Origin: Balanoglossus misakiensis
Taxonomy: Eukaryota > Hemichordata
DNA: 64,000 nt
Assembly: GCA_040954595.2 (NCBI GenBank)
Contig: CM082597.2
Location: forward strand, 8,432,001-8,496,000
Reading direction: 5' to 3'
Positions 33,690-46,600 of the stretch are shown here, piece after piece. A program made the translations under genes and the position numbers. Below the pieces are notes generated by a model that was not told the DNA's origin, made no database searches, and saw nothing but the letters and a program-made list of their open reading frames with translations. Each line of letters starts with the position of its first letter. Within the stretch, counting starts at the first letter, position 1.

Positions 33690-35220
33690 TGCGGCTAATC
33701 TGCGATCAACCTGTATATTAAAAGCTTGATAAGTTATGCGTGTTTTGCAAAGAATTGTAACTACTGGTTGTGTGAGCCAAGCACCATGGAGACGCTATGC
33801 CTTTGGGTTGTTTGGAACTGGAACGTTGCTGCGTCAATTGCCCCGCCCCTACACCTTTCTCAAGATAACAAGGAGAGAGTCTTTGAGCATGTACACACAC
33901 CAACTGCTGAAGGACATTAAAAGTGTACAGGGGACTTGAGAAATTATTATGTTTTGTAAAGAATTGCAACCACCGCAGAGAGCATGGGATAAATGGAGAC
34001 GCTATGTCGTGTTCTTTCATCTTTTTGTTAGCAGATACATCCTAGGGGTTGTTAGGGCCAACCAACTGGAACGTTACTGCGTCAATTGTCCCTACCGTCG
34101 AGATAACAAGAAGATAGTTAGTGTGCATGTGCACACGTTACCTGCTGAAGGGCACAATGAAAAATGTAAAGGGATGCATGTTTGAACAATTAAATTCGTT
34201 GGAAATTAAATTTGAAAACAGTATTGCAAATATCTAATGACAAGTTTCACTGGTCTATTGTTTAAATCAAGGAAATACGTACGTGTAAATATCAACTTTA
34301 ATTCCTCAACTGTTTCACCCAACTAATGGAATTTCGGCTTATTGTCCTGCAAATATACATTTATCTTGAGTGTACATGTGATATATATTTAATGTCTTGC
34401 CTTTCATGCATTGAGCACACCAATGATAATGCTACAATGCGGTTTCCCAAGGGTTAATCCTCCGGTTAGGGTCCCTGGAGTAGATCTTAAGAGAGTGGCT
34501 TTAATTTATTTATGGTCACATTTTTATTTTCAAATTCTGCAGTTCTAAAAATACAATTTGTAATATTCTACCGCCTCTCATGTCATCTGCATTTAACATT
34601 TACATTATTCAGATATTGAATGACTTCTGCTGCTGCGGGATATGTTGCTGAAGACATATGCGAGTATGAATTCAGCACATCTGGTATACAAAAGTATCTG
34701 CAAAATCTACCCAAATACGACATACACCCCTCCTCAATATCGACATTCCCAAAATCGATCGTCTCCCACTACGTGAGGAATGCAACATTTTTAAATGCTT
34801 TCGACGAATGTGGCGATGATCGTTAACGTCAAAGGGATTTCACGACAACATTGTAACAATTTACGTCTCCTCAGGCAATCCACGATTGACAAATTTTGCA
34901 TCTGACCCCAATCAATGACAATTCGGCAAATTGTCCCGCACTTATACATTTCCTTTGAGTGTACATGTGATATATATCCAATAACTTGTCTTTAGTGCAT
35001 TGTCCACGTCAAAAATAATGCTACAATACGGATTCCCAGAGGTTAACCCATCGGTTAGGTTTCTGAGGTAGAATCTGAAAGAGTGGCTTTAATTTATTTA
35101 TGCCGACATTTCTTATTCAAAATTCGCAATTCTAGAAATCCAATTGTAAGATTTTATCGCCTCTCATGTCATCTACATTTCACATTTGCATTATTCAGAT
35201 AATGAGTCACCAACAAACTT
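33690..35220 (-). promoter_or_regulatory. Duplicated 5' flank of gene B with a relic signal exon
   Basis: Immediately upstream two diverged copies of one flank (around GGAGACGCTATG at 33788 and 33997) lie in tandem. At 34808-34886 a degraded copy of the signal-peptide exon (start codon lost) marks an older truncated paralogue. Related flanks are upstream of genes C (48655-49300), A (60840-61000) and D (19480-19560). No other gene is visible. Confidence 0.5.
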
Positions 35221-35224
35221 CCGC

Positions 35225-35300
35225 TGCGGAGAATTTTCTGGAGATATTTGAGAATTTTCTGGAGATATTTGAGAATTTTCTAGAGATTTTGAGAATTTTG
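35225..35300. repeat. Short tandem repeat, about 22-bp unit
   Basis: GAGAATTTTCTGGAGATATT recurs three to four times with decay. Confidence 0.8.
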
Positions 35301-35717
35301 TAGTGATAATTCAGAGTTTTTTCTTAGTAATTTAAAATACTGATAATAGTAGTGTAAGTTGTGATGTAAACCACCAACATATGGGTTTTCATCTGGGTTG
35401 GGAGGTTTGTCACACTATCTTTTGTTATTTTAAATTATTTATATGATGGCATTAGATAGGTTTATTAAGATGGCATAGTTTAGAAAGTTTATTTTTACAC
35501 ACATACATACACGCAAATTCGTCTGCATATGGTTCAACGTTGATTACGGACTGTCATTACGATCAACGATTTCAAGACTCGTTGTAAACAACTGTGTAAC
35601 ATTATGATTGCAATTAACCTATGTACGGCTTATTAAGAAAAACAAAAGAAGCTATCTAGAGGGCAGAACTTCAACTTGTCAATAATCATCCCATATTAGC
35701 TCCATTGAGATGCTAAT

Positions 35718-35725
35718 GATGAGTA
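35718..35725 (+). promoter_or_regulatory. TATAAAAG box
   Basis: TATAAAAGG lies in anonymous DNA about 600 bp upstream of a LINE fragment. It could belong to an LTR or a lost promoter. No coding start is linked to it. Confidence 0.25.
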
Positions 35726-36339
35726 TAAAAGGGACACCCAGCTTGAAATACGGGCAGTACAAATCAAGATCTGAGGTACTCACAACATCTGGCTATAGTG
35801 CAACAATGAAGTGATGATGTGGCAGACTACCATGTGCTGTTGAAATTGGTTCAATATACAAGGACATGCTCTACTTCAAGCGAACAGTGCTGGACTAACA
35901 GAAATTGCTGGACATCGCCGTGCCTTCGTGTTATGTCGCCTGAAGTTCTGTGAAAGCAACGTTGTGTCTACATCTCTACCAGAACTGACTTTCTACGACG
36001 GAGAAGACGCGCGCGAGCCATTGCAGTTTACCGGTAACGTTCGTACACACACACCTTAGAATAGGACTTAGCTAAATGCCATCACAGTTTATTTAATCTT
36101 TTATTGTTAATATTATAAGCTTCACTGCAGTTATTGAATTATTTTCCTGTGACTAGCGCCAGTTAAATTTGTGCTTGGTGACTAGCTCGTGTAGAGTATA
36201 TTTCATCATTGTCAAGTTTGCATTGCAAAGGTTATTGCATTTATTACTCTTGTTTTCCCAAATTCACACAACCAGCACTAGGCTATACCAGATGCTCTGT
36301 GTGTTTTACCAATTATATGATTGATAGGCTGCACAGTGG

Positions 36340-36678
36340 CAGGAATTGTGGTCGGATGTAAGTACAAATGAGAAAACAAACTATTACAGGAATTTCAAAA
36401 CCGATTTAACACTCGAACTGTATATTTCATGTATTGATTTTTTCAAGTATCGCCGAGCCTTGGCAATATTTAGATGTGGAAGTCATCGACTAGAAATTGA
36501 AACTGGGCGTCAGAGACAAATAGACAAAATGTTGAGGATCTGTAAATTTTGCCAGAAGGATATAAAAGATGAATATCATTTTTTATTAGTATGCCCTTTC
36601 TGGGATTTTTTGAGGAAAAAGTACCTGCCATATGAATTTTACAGGTCACCTTTCCTATACTCTTTAAAAACTTAAATG
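36340..36678 (+). mobile_element. 3' end of a non-LTR retrotransposon
   Basis: The frame ends in a C-terminal zinc-knuckle segment, RICKFCQKDIKDEYHFLLVC (C-x2-C...H-x4-C), preceded by KYRRALAIFRCGSH, as found at the C-terminus of many LINE reverse-transcriptase polyproteins of aquatic invertebrates. It stops after 110 codons; the reverse transcriptase itself is not present. A 200-bp 3' flank with AATAAA (36894) follows. It is a 5'-truncated copy, inserted near the end of the homology of gene C. Confidence 0.65.
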
Positions 36679-36974
36679 GAGACAAAAGATGTAAATCAAA
36701 TCAAGAATTTAGCTTTACTTATCTTTCATGCGTTCAGAGTTAAAGAAGCAGAGTGAGCGTTAGAATTGGTTGTTTGTTTGTTTGTTTTTCTTTCCTCATG
36801 ACATGTTATTATAATTCAGTCTTAGGACGGTGTCACTTGAGAGACTTCAATATTCTGTATTCATATAAGGGGCCGGAGGCCTACATTATGCAGAAATAAA
36901 TTATATATTATAAGTAGATTATTATCTAGAGTTTCACCCTATAGAACCCAACAGAATGTTTATGTCAACATTAA

Positions 36975-37469
36975 AGGTACATGAGCTCCATTAAAGTTTT
37001 AAATAATCTCATATACTTTTAATTATGTCTAATAAATTATATTTCATGATAATATATCAAGCTCAACACTTATTTATGACAAAATGACCAAATATTAAAG
37101 AAAAACGAAAATTCCTGCAATTTTTAAAAAAGTGCAATATTACAATGAACAAGGAAAATATAATGTCTCAGCGGTGTACATATACTTCCATGAGCTCAAG
37201 TGGATGTGATCATGTGTTGCTTATGAAGTTTCATAACTGGAATTGCAACATTTTCATTGTTTCTTGTATTTTCCGAAGGTGGCGGCCCTTTTCGCTTGCG
37301 GCAAAGCTTTATTATTTATCTGGTTAAAACTTGCCTATACACTCATATTTAGGGTTTATAATGCTTGTGTATAGTTCACTGCCTTCATCTGCATGGACTA
37401 ATAGTAGTACAGTTTGAAACAAAAATTATGATAATTATCCCAAAAGTTGGAGCTTACATGTATGTGCCT
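36975..37469. repeat. TTAA-flanked MITE downstream of gene C
   Basis: Ends AGGTACATG and the complement CATGTATGTGCCT are imperfect inverted repeats. TTAA flanks both (36971-36974, 37470-37473). Genes A (57600) and B (25455) show the uninterrupted sequence. Confidence 0.75.
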
Positions 37470-38660
37470 TTAAAGTTTAGGCGCTGCAACAGTTTAAGGG
37501 ATTGTTACTTCTGTTCCTACATACTGCAGGACCACCTTCTGCTATCTCGTGGCGGAACAGTACAACTTTTGTTTCAATTATCCATTTACCGAAAGCAGCA
37601 AGTAATGGTCCATTATACATTTTGCTATTCTTAATGCGACTCTCTTACACGCGGATAAATGTATTTATACCATGCGTAACTATGCATGTGTCGACTTTCC
37701 ATGTATCATGGCATATGTTGAATGTATACATTCCACAAAACTATACACAGGTGGACAACTATGCAGGAAAGGCTGATGTCACAACTACTTACTTTTATCC
37801 TCGGAAATAACCCTTTGAACTTCACTGCAGTCTACATTGAACCAACCAACATAACCAATTGTGCCACATCTGTATAACAAAGTATTGTTTAAGACTTGTA
37901 CAATGATTACTGTACAGTGTCAATAGTGATCTCTACAGAATGCGGGTTGGTAATCCTGGCTTAGTTTTCCAAAATCATTCAATATAAAAACTCAAACTTG
38001 ACATAGACAGTGTTCCAATTACTTTCTTACATCCACTTTCTTTCATGTTGTAAGGCACATGTTGGAATTGTAATGCAATCAGCGTTAGCTGTAAAGTATC
38101 ATTCTCAGATTTTGCTTTGCAATATGCCAGATTAAGTTGATAAAATACCAGAAATAGTGCAAAAATACTGATTATTGTAACCTTTAAGATAAGAAACACG
38201 TGTTGCAACAAGCATACAAACATTTAACTGCTATCGTTTCTCCAATGTAATCTCGCAAGTTCTAACGCCTATGACATCTAGTTAAAGACATGAAAGAAAT
38301 GGAAAAACATATACTGTTCTAGCAACGCGCAAAATAGCGTGAACTAAGAGCGACTCACATTACATAAATACATGATCCGACTTCAAAAGTCCGGTTGGGC
38401 GCAAAACGCGTGTGTTCCAATATTAAACCGCCGGCTGTCTTGACATTGCCATCTGCTGTGATGATAGCATCAATCCAGAAGAATGGCCACCGTGAAAGGA
38501 ATTCACAGTAATGCTCAAATTTCCATTCAGTTGTGTCGGCTAGAAGACGTAATCCAAACTTTTCACATAGCTGGTATGCATCCACCATGCTTTTCTTGAG
38601 TGTGTTAGTTAAGTCGAAAGAAGCTGCAAATGAGATAAACGTAATTTATTTCCCTTAAAA

Positions 38661-40178
38661 TCCTCTAAAGCTGCCATTTTTTTGCATTATTTTCATGATT
38701 TTATTTTCCAACTTAAATTGGTCCATCTAAATTAGCCTACTGATAGGTATACATAAACACCTTATCGATGCCCGATTGTGACTGCATATTGCAATTTTGA
38801 ACACGCCATGTATTAAACAGCTGCCGCACGGATTTAATCAGCCTCCATACAAACAGTACGCAGCTATCGTGGAATGCGTCGCCAAGAGATGACAAACTGA
38901 TGCAATTGCAGGTAATACGGGATAATGGTGAAGATTTTACAGGATAGGGAATATATTTGAAGTGTTTTAGGGACCGTTCAGTTTTTACGGGCGGGGGGGG
39001 GGGGGGTGGCAAAATCCAGAGTGGGGGGGTCACTTAAATTTTTAAGTCCAAAAGGGGGGGGGGGTCATCTGTGTTTTTTAAAGGTTTAGGGGGGGGGGGT
39101 CACATACTATTGCCACCGAACTTTTACTTTTGAGTCCACAAAATTGCAGTTTTGCGCCCTTTATTTTACACAATTTTCTCATGTGGGAGAGGGAAACCCC
39201 CTCCCACGCCCACCCCCTTCATTCTTCGCCACATTTCGTTTTTTGCTGGTTTTTCTAGTGTACCACGGCAGAGTGCCTGCCACCCCAAACCCACTGATGA
39301 TAATATTTAACAAAATAAATACACAAAGGAGAATAATTGTTTAAACCATTTCGCAAAACTGATACTTTCGCGCTGCATCTTCTATATACTAGAAGTTTTA
39401 TAAATGATGTCATGACGAAGATAACGCCAAATCTTCTAACTTTGAGTGGAGTGGCAAAAAGTAAAATTGGTCCTCCCAAACATTGAGATTATTTGCTTTT
39501 GAGTTCATAAAAATGCAACTTTGAGCTACATATTTTACAAAATTTTCTTATGTGGGAGGGGGACACCCACCCCTCCATTCTTCGCCACATTTAATTTATT
39601 CGCTGGTTTGTCTAGTGTACCAGGGAAGACTTCTTGCCACCCCATCCCGATGCTTACTTTGAGTGGAGTGGCAAAATTTAAATTTGTCCTGCCCAACATT
39701 GAGTTAAATTGCTTTTGAGTTCATTAAAATGTACGTTTGAGAACAGTATTGTACAACATTTACCCCCTCCCACGCCCACCCCCGCCACTTTTCTTGTTTT
39801 ACCGATTCTAGCAACTATTGCATTGACTTGTCATTTTATTTTATTCATATATTTCTTTATTGCAACGATATACTATTATATACTTCAATTACTTTTAAGA
39901 AATTTATAATTGAGGTGTGAGGAGCCTCATTCTCTTTATTGGATACAGTGTACATAGGATCAGGACGGCGAATGTTTTCGGCGTGGGAGGGTGGGGGGTC
40001 ATCATATTTTTGGGTCTGTCAAAGGGGGGGTCATCATTTTTTGGTGCTGGGTGAAGGGGGGGTCGGCCTGATTTTGAAAACCGATGACACAAACTTGCCG
40101 CCCCCCCCCCCCCCTGGCCGTAAAAACTTAACGGTCCCTTACTGCGGAAATAATGTGAAATTTGGCAGCTATAGAGGC
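38661..40178. repeat. MITE, CTAGAGCTGCCA family, in gene C, split by H1
   Basis: The MITE orthologous to 31624-31978. It is interrupted by a Harbinger-like element at 38970-40138, so H1 is younger than the B/C duplication. Confidence 0.8.
38970..40138. mobile_element. Harbinger-like non-autonomous element H1
   Basis: Ends GGGACCGTTCAGTTTTTACG and its complement are inverted repeats. TTA flanks both sides (38967-38969 and 40139-40141), and gene B has the empty site near 31930. Long G tracts lie just inside the left end and C tracts inside the right end. The interior has two units of a roughly 225-bp subrepeat (TTGAGTGGAGTGGC at about 39441 and 39660). No transposase. Confidence 0.9.
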
Positions 40179-40438
40179 TTTAAAATAAATGTCTATAATG
40201 ATTTAGTGTCTCTAATTAAGTGATTATTTGTCGTCTGTATTTCAGAAAATGGCAAAATACACCGATAAGTATCTACATATATTTCATAAATAAACCAAAT
40301 ACATGTTGTATCAATTTAAGAAGGTGATTGTTTCATATACATAAAGAGGCAAATGTTATAACAATACATAAATTACAAACGTGTCTTTCTACTTGAACAA
40401 ACAAGGATAGGTCGATCATAAGGAAAAATATGAACTAA

Positions 40439-41855
40439 GGGACCGTTCAGTTTTTACGGTCGGGGAGGGGGGCGGCAAAATCCAGGGGGGGGGTCACTTA
40501 AATTTTGAAGTCCTAAAATGGGGTGGGCATCTGTTTTTTTAACGTTTAGGAGGGGTCACATACTTTTGCCACCGAACTTTTACTTTTGAGTCCACAAAAT
40601 TGCAGTTTCGCGCCCTTTATTTTACAAAATTGTCTCATGTGGGAGGGGGACACCCCTTCCCACACCCATCCCCTTCATTCTCCGCCACATTTCGTTTTTT
40701 GATGGTTTGTCTAGTGTACCAGGGCAAGGTGCTTGCCACCCCAACCGCACTTATGATAATATTTAACAAAGTAAATACATAAAGGAGAATAATCGTTTAA
40801 ACTATTTCGCATAACTGATACTTTCGCGCTGCATCTTCTATACACTAGAAGTTTTATAAATGATGTCATGACGAAGATGACGTCAAATCTTCTAACTTTG
40901 AGTGGAGTGGCAAAAAGTAAAATTGGTCCTCCCAAACATTGAGATAATTTGCTTTTGAGTTCATAAAAATGCAACTTTGAGCTACATATTATACAAAATT
41001 TTCTTATGTGGGAGGGCGACACCCCCTCCCACACCCACCCCTCCAATCTTCGCCACATATCATTTAGTCGCTGGTTTGTCTAGTGTACCAGGGCAAACTA
41101 CTTGCCACCCGATGCGTACTTTGAGTGGAGTGGCAAAAGTAAAATTGGTCCTCCCAAACATTGAGATAATTTGCTTTTGAGTTCATAAAAACGCAACTTT
41201 GAGCTACATATTTTACATATAAATTTTCTAATGTGGGAAGGGGACACCCCCTCCCACACCCACCCCCTCCATTCTTCGCCACATATCATTTATTCGCTGA
41301 ATTGTCTAGTGTACCAGGGCAGACTTCTTGCTACCCCACCCCGATGCTTACTTTTAGTTGAGTGCCAAGATTTAAATTTGTCCTGCCTAACATTGAGTTA
41401 ATTTGCTTTTGAGTTCATTAAAATGCAACTTTGAGCACCGTATTTTACAAAATTTTCTTATGTGGGAGGGGGACACCCCCTCTTGCTTTCTCACGCCCAT
41501 CCCCGCCACTTTTCTTGTTTTACCAATTCTAGCAACTATATTGTATTGTCTTATCATTTTAATTTGTCCATAGATTTATTTATTGCAACGATATACAATT
41601 ATATATTTCAATTACTTTTAAGAAATTTATAATTGAGGTGTGAGGAGCCTCATTCCCTTTATTGCATACAGTGTACATAGGATCAGGACGGCGAATGTTT
41701 TCGGCGTGGTGGGGGGGGGTCATCATATTTTTGGGTCTGTCAAAAAGGGGGGGGGGGGTCATCATTTTTTGGTCCTGGGTGAAGCGGGGTCGGCCTGATT
41801 TTGAAAACCGATGACACAAACTTGCCGCCCCCAGCCGTAAAAACAGAACGGTCCC
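40439..41855. mobile_element. Harbinger-like non-autonomous element H2
   Basis: Same ends and G/C tracts as H1. TAA flanks both sides (40436-40438 and 41856-41858), and the empty site is in gene B near 32230. It has three subrepeat units, so it is about 250 bp longer than H1. Confidence 0.9.
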
Positions 41856-43072
41856 TAAGTGTCAAAGAATTAATTGAACTAGAACTTACTCGCATTTTCA
41901 CACAGAGCTTCCACTTGAGGGCCGCAGGTGCCGTTCATGCTACATCTAATATTTATCCATGCGCCATTCCTGGGAATTGAAACGTCAAGTAATTATATTT
42001 TATCTGCACTCATTAACGCCGATCAACCAGCAAACAACAATGGAGAATTCAATGATCTTAAATTGACAGACAAACGAGATAAATTTGTGAGATTGTTGTA
42101 CCACATTTTGCAGAGACAGGTTTTTGTTCAACGGTAAAATGGACATATCTCACAGTTATCGATTGAATTTTTCCCTAAGGATTTATAGTCGATTCTATTT
42201 TCCTATCACATGACGGATTCTGGCGAATCACAACACAGTATTAGCATGAGGTATATTATAATGTATACAAAAGTTTTCTGCAATTTGTCCTTAACGGTTG
42301 ACTAAGATCATGGAGAATAAAGTCTGCATGATCTAAAATTGGCAGAAACTTAAATAAATCAGGGTTAGATTGGTGTAACACATTTTGTAGTGAAAGTTTG
42401 GTGTTCAACTGTACGGTAAACGATGAGATAAATCTGGACATATCTCACAGTTACCGAATTGAATTTTTCCACAAAAGGAGACATGTGTACGCAATTACAA
42501 AAGACATCAAATTGTGATCCGAAGATATTGTCCATTGTAACATCTGCATGTCTTTAAATTGTCAATAAACTCTGTCCCTACTAGATTTCCATTCTGAGAT
42601 CGCGGGCTTCTGCGCATGACGCATGATGAATGCTTCAAGTTTAGCTATATTATAATGAGCACAAAAAACACACACTTTTTCAAATTTCAATATAGTTTCA
42701 AAACGCTCAACTCACTCCAGTGCGAGACACTCTCCATCATACTCTGGCGAAAGTGTACCCCAGTTCTTGTGAGTCAAAATGTCCCCGTCTCTTGTGACTG
42801 CGCGTTCGTTGTCAATCAGACGAGCATCTATCCAGTATTTAGTGTATAGAAGAAAGACTCGTTCTTTTAAACTGTTTACTATAGCTGCGTGTTTTTCTTC
42901 GCTGTCATCTTTAACAAGGTGAAGACCTAATCGCTCACAAAAAATGTAGGCAGAAGGGTGATCCATCGGCCCGAAAACGAGGTAGTTGACGCAACCTGGA
43001 AATAAAATCGTTATTCTTATGACAGTCAGTTTAAAAAATCACAAAATAATAAGATTCATGTGCTCCTGTTTT

Positions 43073-43596
43073 CAGGCCTAGGTAAGAAATACCAGCAAAG
43101 CGGCGAATCTACACAGTCCAGATGAAAAGAAAGGCTGTCAAGCAGCGAAATCGAGATAATTTAGCTCGCAAGGGGTTTGTCAAGCAGCAACACCTAGATA
43201 CTCTAGCTGCAATTCCCGGGGTTTTTCCCGAAAGTCCGTGGGATTTCTTTTCTATCTTCTTCAAAAGTATTGAGAGTTTAACAAAATCGTTTGGCACAAC
43301 TATTTTTAAATGCACTAGTCCCAGAACGCGCAACTTCTTATTCCGAAATGTTGCTTTTAAACACATAATATCAGGAAAAACTGACAGTTAGCGAGTGTTT
43401 GTACTCCTGATCGCCATTTTGAAATCCAACGGAATTTCGGGAAAAACCCCGGGAATTGCAGCTAGACTATCTAGGTGTTGCTGCTTGACAAACCCCTTGC
43501 GCAGCTAAATTATCTCGATTTCGCTGCTTGACAGCCTTTCTTTCCATCTAGACGGTGTAGATTCGCCGCTTTGCTGACATTTCTTACCTAGGCCTG
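43073..43596. repeat. Fold-back element F in gene C
   Basis: Nearly 190-bp arms (GGCTGTCAAGCAGCGAAATC and complement) with ends CAGGCCTAGGTAAGAAAT and GTTTT on both sides (43068-43072, 43597-43601). Both arms carry frames by chance; none is supported. Confidence 0.9.
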
Positions 43597-43682
43597 GTTT
43601 TGAGGAATTAAAATGTCTTACCTGCTTGCTGCAGTTGTGTCACCGACAGAATGACGAATGTAGCGATGAGCGTTAACTTTAA

Positions 43683-46600
43683 AGGTCCCATGTCATGCTT
43701 TGGAAAGTTTTCATTTTTCCACATCAAAAGCTCACCTAAGGTACTTGTCTATGCATTGCCTATTGTGTCGGTTCCGAAAAATGTGCGCGAATGCCGGAAT
43801 TTGCCCCCTTTTTTCATGCCTGTGATCAGGGAGCCACTTCGCACTCGAGCCAAGCGAAGGTATTTGCATATGGACAAACAAGTACACTACGTCGTAGTAG
43901 TCCTGTTTCATAAGTCAGGTCCATGACATATGTACCGACATCTGTGATTGGTCCATCTGGTAATCTTAGGTCCACTTGAGGCACGGTGATTGGAGGGACC
44001 TTATGTGTTAGGTCTTATTATTATGTATTATTCACTAGACCTTGTAGGTTAGGTCTTATTACTATGTATTATTCACTTTACAGCTCCCTGATTGGTTAAT
44101 GTGTAGGTCTGGTCCTCCAGTGTTCACTGCCTCATTATGCAGGACCTTGTAGGTTAGGTCTTATTAACATGCATTTATTCAATTTTCAGCTCCCTGATTG
44201 GTTAATGTGTAGGTCTCCAATTTTCACTGCCTCGTTATGCAAAGTCTTTTGTACTTTCTGAATACAGTTGTCGTATTCTGTCTGGCATGCTGCCTGCGCG
44301 TTGTCGAAGCTCGATCCCACTGTATAAAGAAAGGCACTCATATAATGATTGGATTTAACCTTTCCTTCACTATTCATGGCATTTTTTTGTGATACTGTGA
44401 ACTAGATACTCGAAATAAAAATTGCCAGGAGAATTTTTTTATTTTATTTCCAGTGGCGGTTTGTTGAAATGGGCTAGTGTTTTGTTACGTAATGCTTTTC
44501 AGCGCATCACTTCGTGTAACACCTGGCTGAATACGAAGTGTGTGCTATTCATTCGAGCAAACCAAAAATATCTTACAATAGAAATGTTTAGAATAGCATT
44601 GCATTTCTTTAATTGGGATACCTCATTAGTTGCTTTACAGGTATGATTACTTTTATTGTACTTCTTTCACGAAGCTGCACCGTCATAGTTCCATTTTTAT
44701 GAAAACAATATACGAATGTATAAACGGACAACGTACTCCTTTTCACAACATCTACGTCAAAACAAATTTACTTTAAAATAGTAAAACAACAATAATAATA
44801 TTGATGATGAGAAGTAGGAGGGTGATTTAAGAAAATATACAACTGTTAGCAAAAATGCTTAGATGTGTTAATCAGATTTTCAAAGTCCATCTAAAAATCA
44901 TTTAATCTTTCCAGGGTGCGGTTTATGTTGGAGATAGTATCAGTCAGGCTATTTCTCAGAAAATTAATGAATGATCTGCGGACATCCCGAATAATGTGTT
45001 ACCACAACGCTAGCCAGGAAGCACATGGGACATTTCACAATGAGGCAGTGAACACTGGGAGACCAGACTGACATGTTAACCAATCAGGGAGCTGTATGGT
45101 GAATAAATACATATTAATATGACCTAACCTACAAGGTCCTGTATTATGAGGCAGTGAACACATGGGGGACCAGACTGACACGTTAACCAATCAGGGAGCT
45201 GTAAAGCGAAAAATGCATAGTAATAAGACCTAACCTACAAGGTCTAGTGAATAATACATAATAATAAGACCTAACCTACAAGGTCCCTCCAATCAGCGTG
45301 CCGCAAGTGGACCTAAGAGAAGCGGATAAACCAATCAAAACATGCAATACATGTGTATAGGACGTGTAATGTAGGTCATAGTAGTCCTGTTTCATAAGTC
45401 AGGTCCATGACATATGTACCGACATCTGTGATTGGTCTATCTGGTAATCTTAGGTCCACTTGCGGCACGCTGATTGGAGGGACCTTATGTGTTAGGTCTT
45501 ATCATTATGTATTATTCACTAGACCTTGTAGGTTAGGTCTTATTACTATGTATTATTCACTTTACAGCTCCCTGATTGGTTAATGTGTAGGTCTCCAGTT
45601 TTCACTGCCTCGTTATGCAAAGTCTTTTGTACTTTTTGAATACTGTTGTCGTATTCTGTCTGGCATGCTACCTGCGCATGGTCGAAGCTCGCGATCGATC
45701 CCAGTGTATAAAGAAAGGCACTCGTATAATGATTGGATTTCACCTTTACCTTTACTATTCATGGCATTTTATGTGATACTGTGAACTAGATACTCGAAAT
45801 AAATATTGCCAGGAGAAATTTCGTATTTTATTTCCAGTGGCGGTTTGTTGAAATGGGCTAGTGTTTTGTTACGTAATGCCTTTCAGCGCATCACTTCGTG
45901 TAACACCTGGCTGAATACGAAGTGTGTGCTATTCATTCGAGCAAACCAAAAATATCTTACAATAGAAATGTTTAGAATAGCATTGCATTTCTTTGGGATA
46001 CCTCATTAGTTGCTTTACAGGTATGATTACTTTTATTGTACTTCTTTCACGAAGCTGCACCGTCATAGTTCCATTTTTATGAAAACAATATAGAAATGTA
46101 TAAACGGACAACGTGCTCCTTATCACAACATCTTCGTCAAAACAAATTTACTTTAAAATAGTAATAACAACAATAATAAAATTGATGATGAGAAGTAGGA
46201 GGGTGATTAAAAAAATATACAACTTAGCTAAAATGCTTTAGATGAGTTAATCAGATTTTCAAAGTCCACCTAAAAGATCATTTAATCTTTCCAGGGTGCG
46301 GTTTATGTTGGAGATAGTATCAGTCAGGCTATTTCTCAGAAAATCAATGAACGATCTGCGGACACCCCGAATAATGTGTTACCACAACGCTAGCCAGGAA
46401 GCACATGGGACATTTCACAATGAGGCAGTGAACACTGGGGGGACCAGACTGACACGTTAACCAATCAGGGAGCTGTATGGTGAATAAATACATATTAATA
46501 AGACCTAACCTACAAGGTCCTGCATAATGAGGCAGTGAACACTGGAGGACCAGACCTACACATTAACCAATCAGGGAGCTGTAAAGTGAATAATGCATAG

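Noticed and set aside
39144-41289. Many frames in the H elements, rich in proline and glycine
   Set aside because: Produced by G and C tracts and the internal subrepeat; they differ between copies.
43122-43391. Open frames on both strands at 43109-43391
   Set aside because: They lie in the arms of the F fold-back element; complementary frames come from the inverted repeat, and gene B's copy does not keep them.
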